Source: Candidatus Dormiibacterota bacterium
Lineage (GTDB): Bacteria; Chloroflexota; Dormibacteria; UBA8260; Bog-877
DNA: 5,315 bases
Assembly (NCBI GenBank): GCA_003164475.1
Contig: PLTL01000272.1
Coordinates: forward strand, 5,544-10,858
Direction of reading: 5' to 3'
In this document: positions 4,798-5,315 of the stretch, piece after piece
How positions within the stretch are numbered: the stretch's first letter is position 1
Layout of the letters: every line of letters starts with the position of its first letter
The notes under the pieces: generated by a model
What the model was told of the DNA's origin: nothing
Databases searched by the model: none
What the model saw: the letters and a program-made list of their open reading frames with translations, nothing else
Made by a program: the position numbers and the translations under genes

Positions 4798-5315
4798 GTG
4801 TTCCTAGACGAGGTCGAGGTCAGCGTGAGTGCCGGTCGGGGAGGATCCGGCTCGGCCAGCATGCACCGCGAGAAGTTCGTCACCAGGGGCGGTCCCGACG
4901 GGGGCGACGGTGGCCGGGGGGGAGACGTGGTCGCAGTCGCCGACCCCAGCGTGAGCTCGCTGCAGTCCTATCAGCTCCGGCGCTCGTTCCGGGGCACCGC
5001 CGGCGGCGCCGGCGGCGGTTCCCGGCGTCATGGGGCGGACGGGGAGTCGGCGAGGTTGCTCGTGCCCCTGGGCACCTTGGCCTGGGACCTGGACACCGGC
5101 CAGCTGCTTGCCGACCTGGTCCAGCCAGGGGCGGCCGCCGTGCTGGCCGCGGGCGGCCGGGGGGGGAGGGGCAATGTCCATTTCGCCACCGCCATCCATC
5201 AGGCGCCCCGACGCCGGGAGCTGGGGGAGCCGGGGGTGTCGCGGAAGGTGAGGCTCGAGCTCCGGCTCATCGCCGACGTGGGGATCGTGGGGTTGCCCAA
5301 CGCCGGCAAGTCGAC
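4798..5315 (+). CDS. obg: Obg/CgtA GTPase, 3' truncated by the window edge
   Basis: Obg is an essential GTPase that binds the 50S subunit and links ribosome assembly with stress responses. The visible 172 codons cover the N-terminal glycine-rich Obg fold and the start of the G domain. Family landmarks are FLDEVEVSVSAG (residues 2-13), MHREKFVTRGGPDGGDGGRGGD (22-43), GAGGGSRRHGADG, PLGTLAWDLDTGQLLADL, AAGGRGGRGNVHFATAIHQAP and LRLIADVGIVGLPNAGKS. The last contains the G1/Walker A motif at residues 165-172, as in E. coli Obg, and the window ends in the next codon. GTG 4798 is chosen because the product begins where the family does (MFVDEV versus VFLDEV). No Shine-Dalgarno is visible before it, so translation may depend on coupling from rpmA 30 nt upstream. 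The usual Asp in AGDGGNG is Arg here (AGRGGSG), a mild divergence. The remaining G motifs and C-terminal domain lie outside the window. Confidence 0.96.
   Translation, partial: MFLDEVEVSVSAGRGGSGSASMHREKFVTRGGPDGGDGGRGGDVVAVADPSVSSLQSYQLRRSFRGTAGGAGGGSRRHGADGESARLLVPLGTLAWDLDTGQLLADLVQPGAAAVLAAGGRGGRGNVHFATAIHQAPRRRELGEPGVSRKVRLELRLIADVGIVGLPNAGKS

Noticed and set aside
5151..5171. Dense G runs in obg that could form a G-quadruplex
   Set aside because: They encode the conserved GGRGGRGN of Obg with GC-rich codons, so amino-acid constraint explains them.

Overview
The window is very GC-rich (roughly 70% by eye). All recognisable genes lie on the + strand, tightly packed and often overlapping, with GTG and possibly CTG starts. 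The conserved core at the right is rplU-rpmA-obg (ribosomal proteins L21 and L27 and the Obg GTPase), a near-universal bacterial arrangement. The composition and start codons suggest a high-GC bacterium such as an actinobacterium or a Chloroflexota/Dormibacterota-like lineage. No sequence here fixes the phylum, so this is inference.

Layout. (1) 2-1980: two polytopic membrane proteins joined by a GTGA overlap. The first resembles the proton-translocating antiporter-like subunits of complex I and group 4 hydrogenases (NuoN/HyfF type). The second weakly resembles the NuoH/HyfC subunit. Both appear to have lost hallmark charged residues. (2) 1981-2055: a short leader with a promoter-like TACACT, two small hairpins and AGGAGG. 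(3) 2056-2730: a Maf/YhdE-type nucleotide pyrophosphatase. (4) 2727/2751-3677: a predicted lipoprotein with two DUF11-like beta-sandwich repeats and an uncertain start. (5) 3678-3818: the longest gap between genes (141 bp), holding a promoter-like TAAACT, two strong hairpins and the L21 ribosome binding site. (6) 3819-4508: L21 with an unusual disordered tail of about 123 residues. (7) 4498-4767: L27, overlapping L21 by 11 nt. (8) 4798-5315: the start of Obg, cut by the window edge inside its G1 (Walker A) motif.

How they relate: L21, L27 and Obg all serve the large ribosomal subunit, and their spacing implies one operon. Maf is a housekeeping nucleotide-pool or division-related enzyme often found near this locus. 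The lipoprotein and the complex-I-like membrane pair have no obvious link to ribosomes and are the accessory part of the window. No tRNA, rRNA, CRISPR, insertion sequence or long direct repeat was seen.
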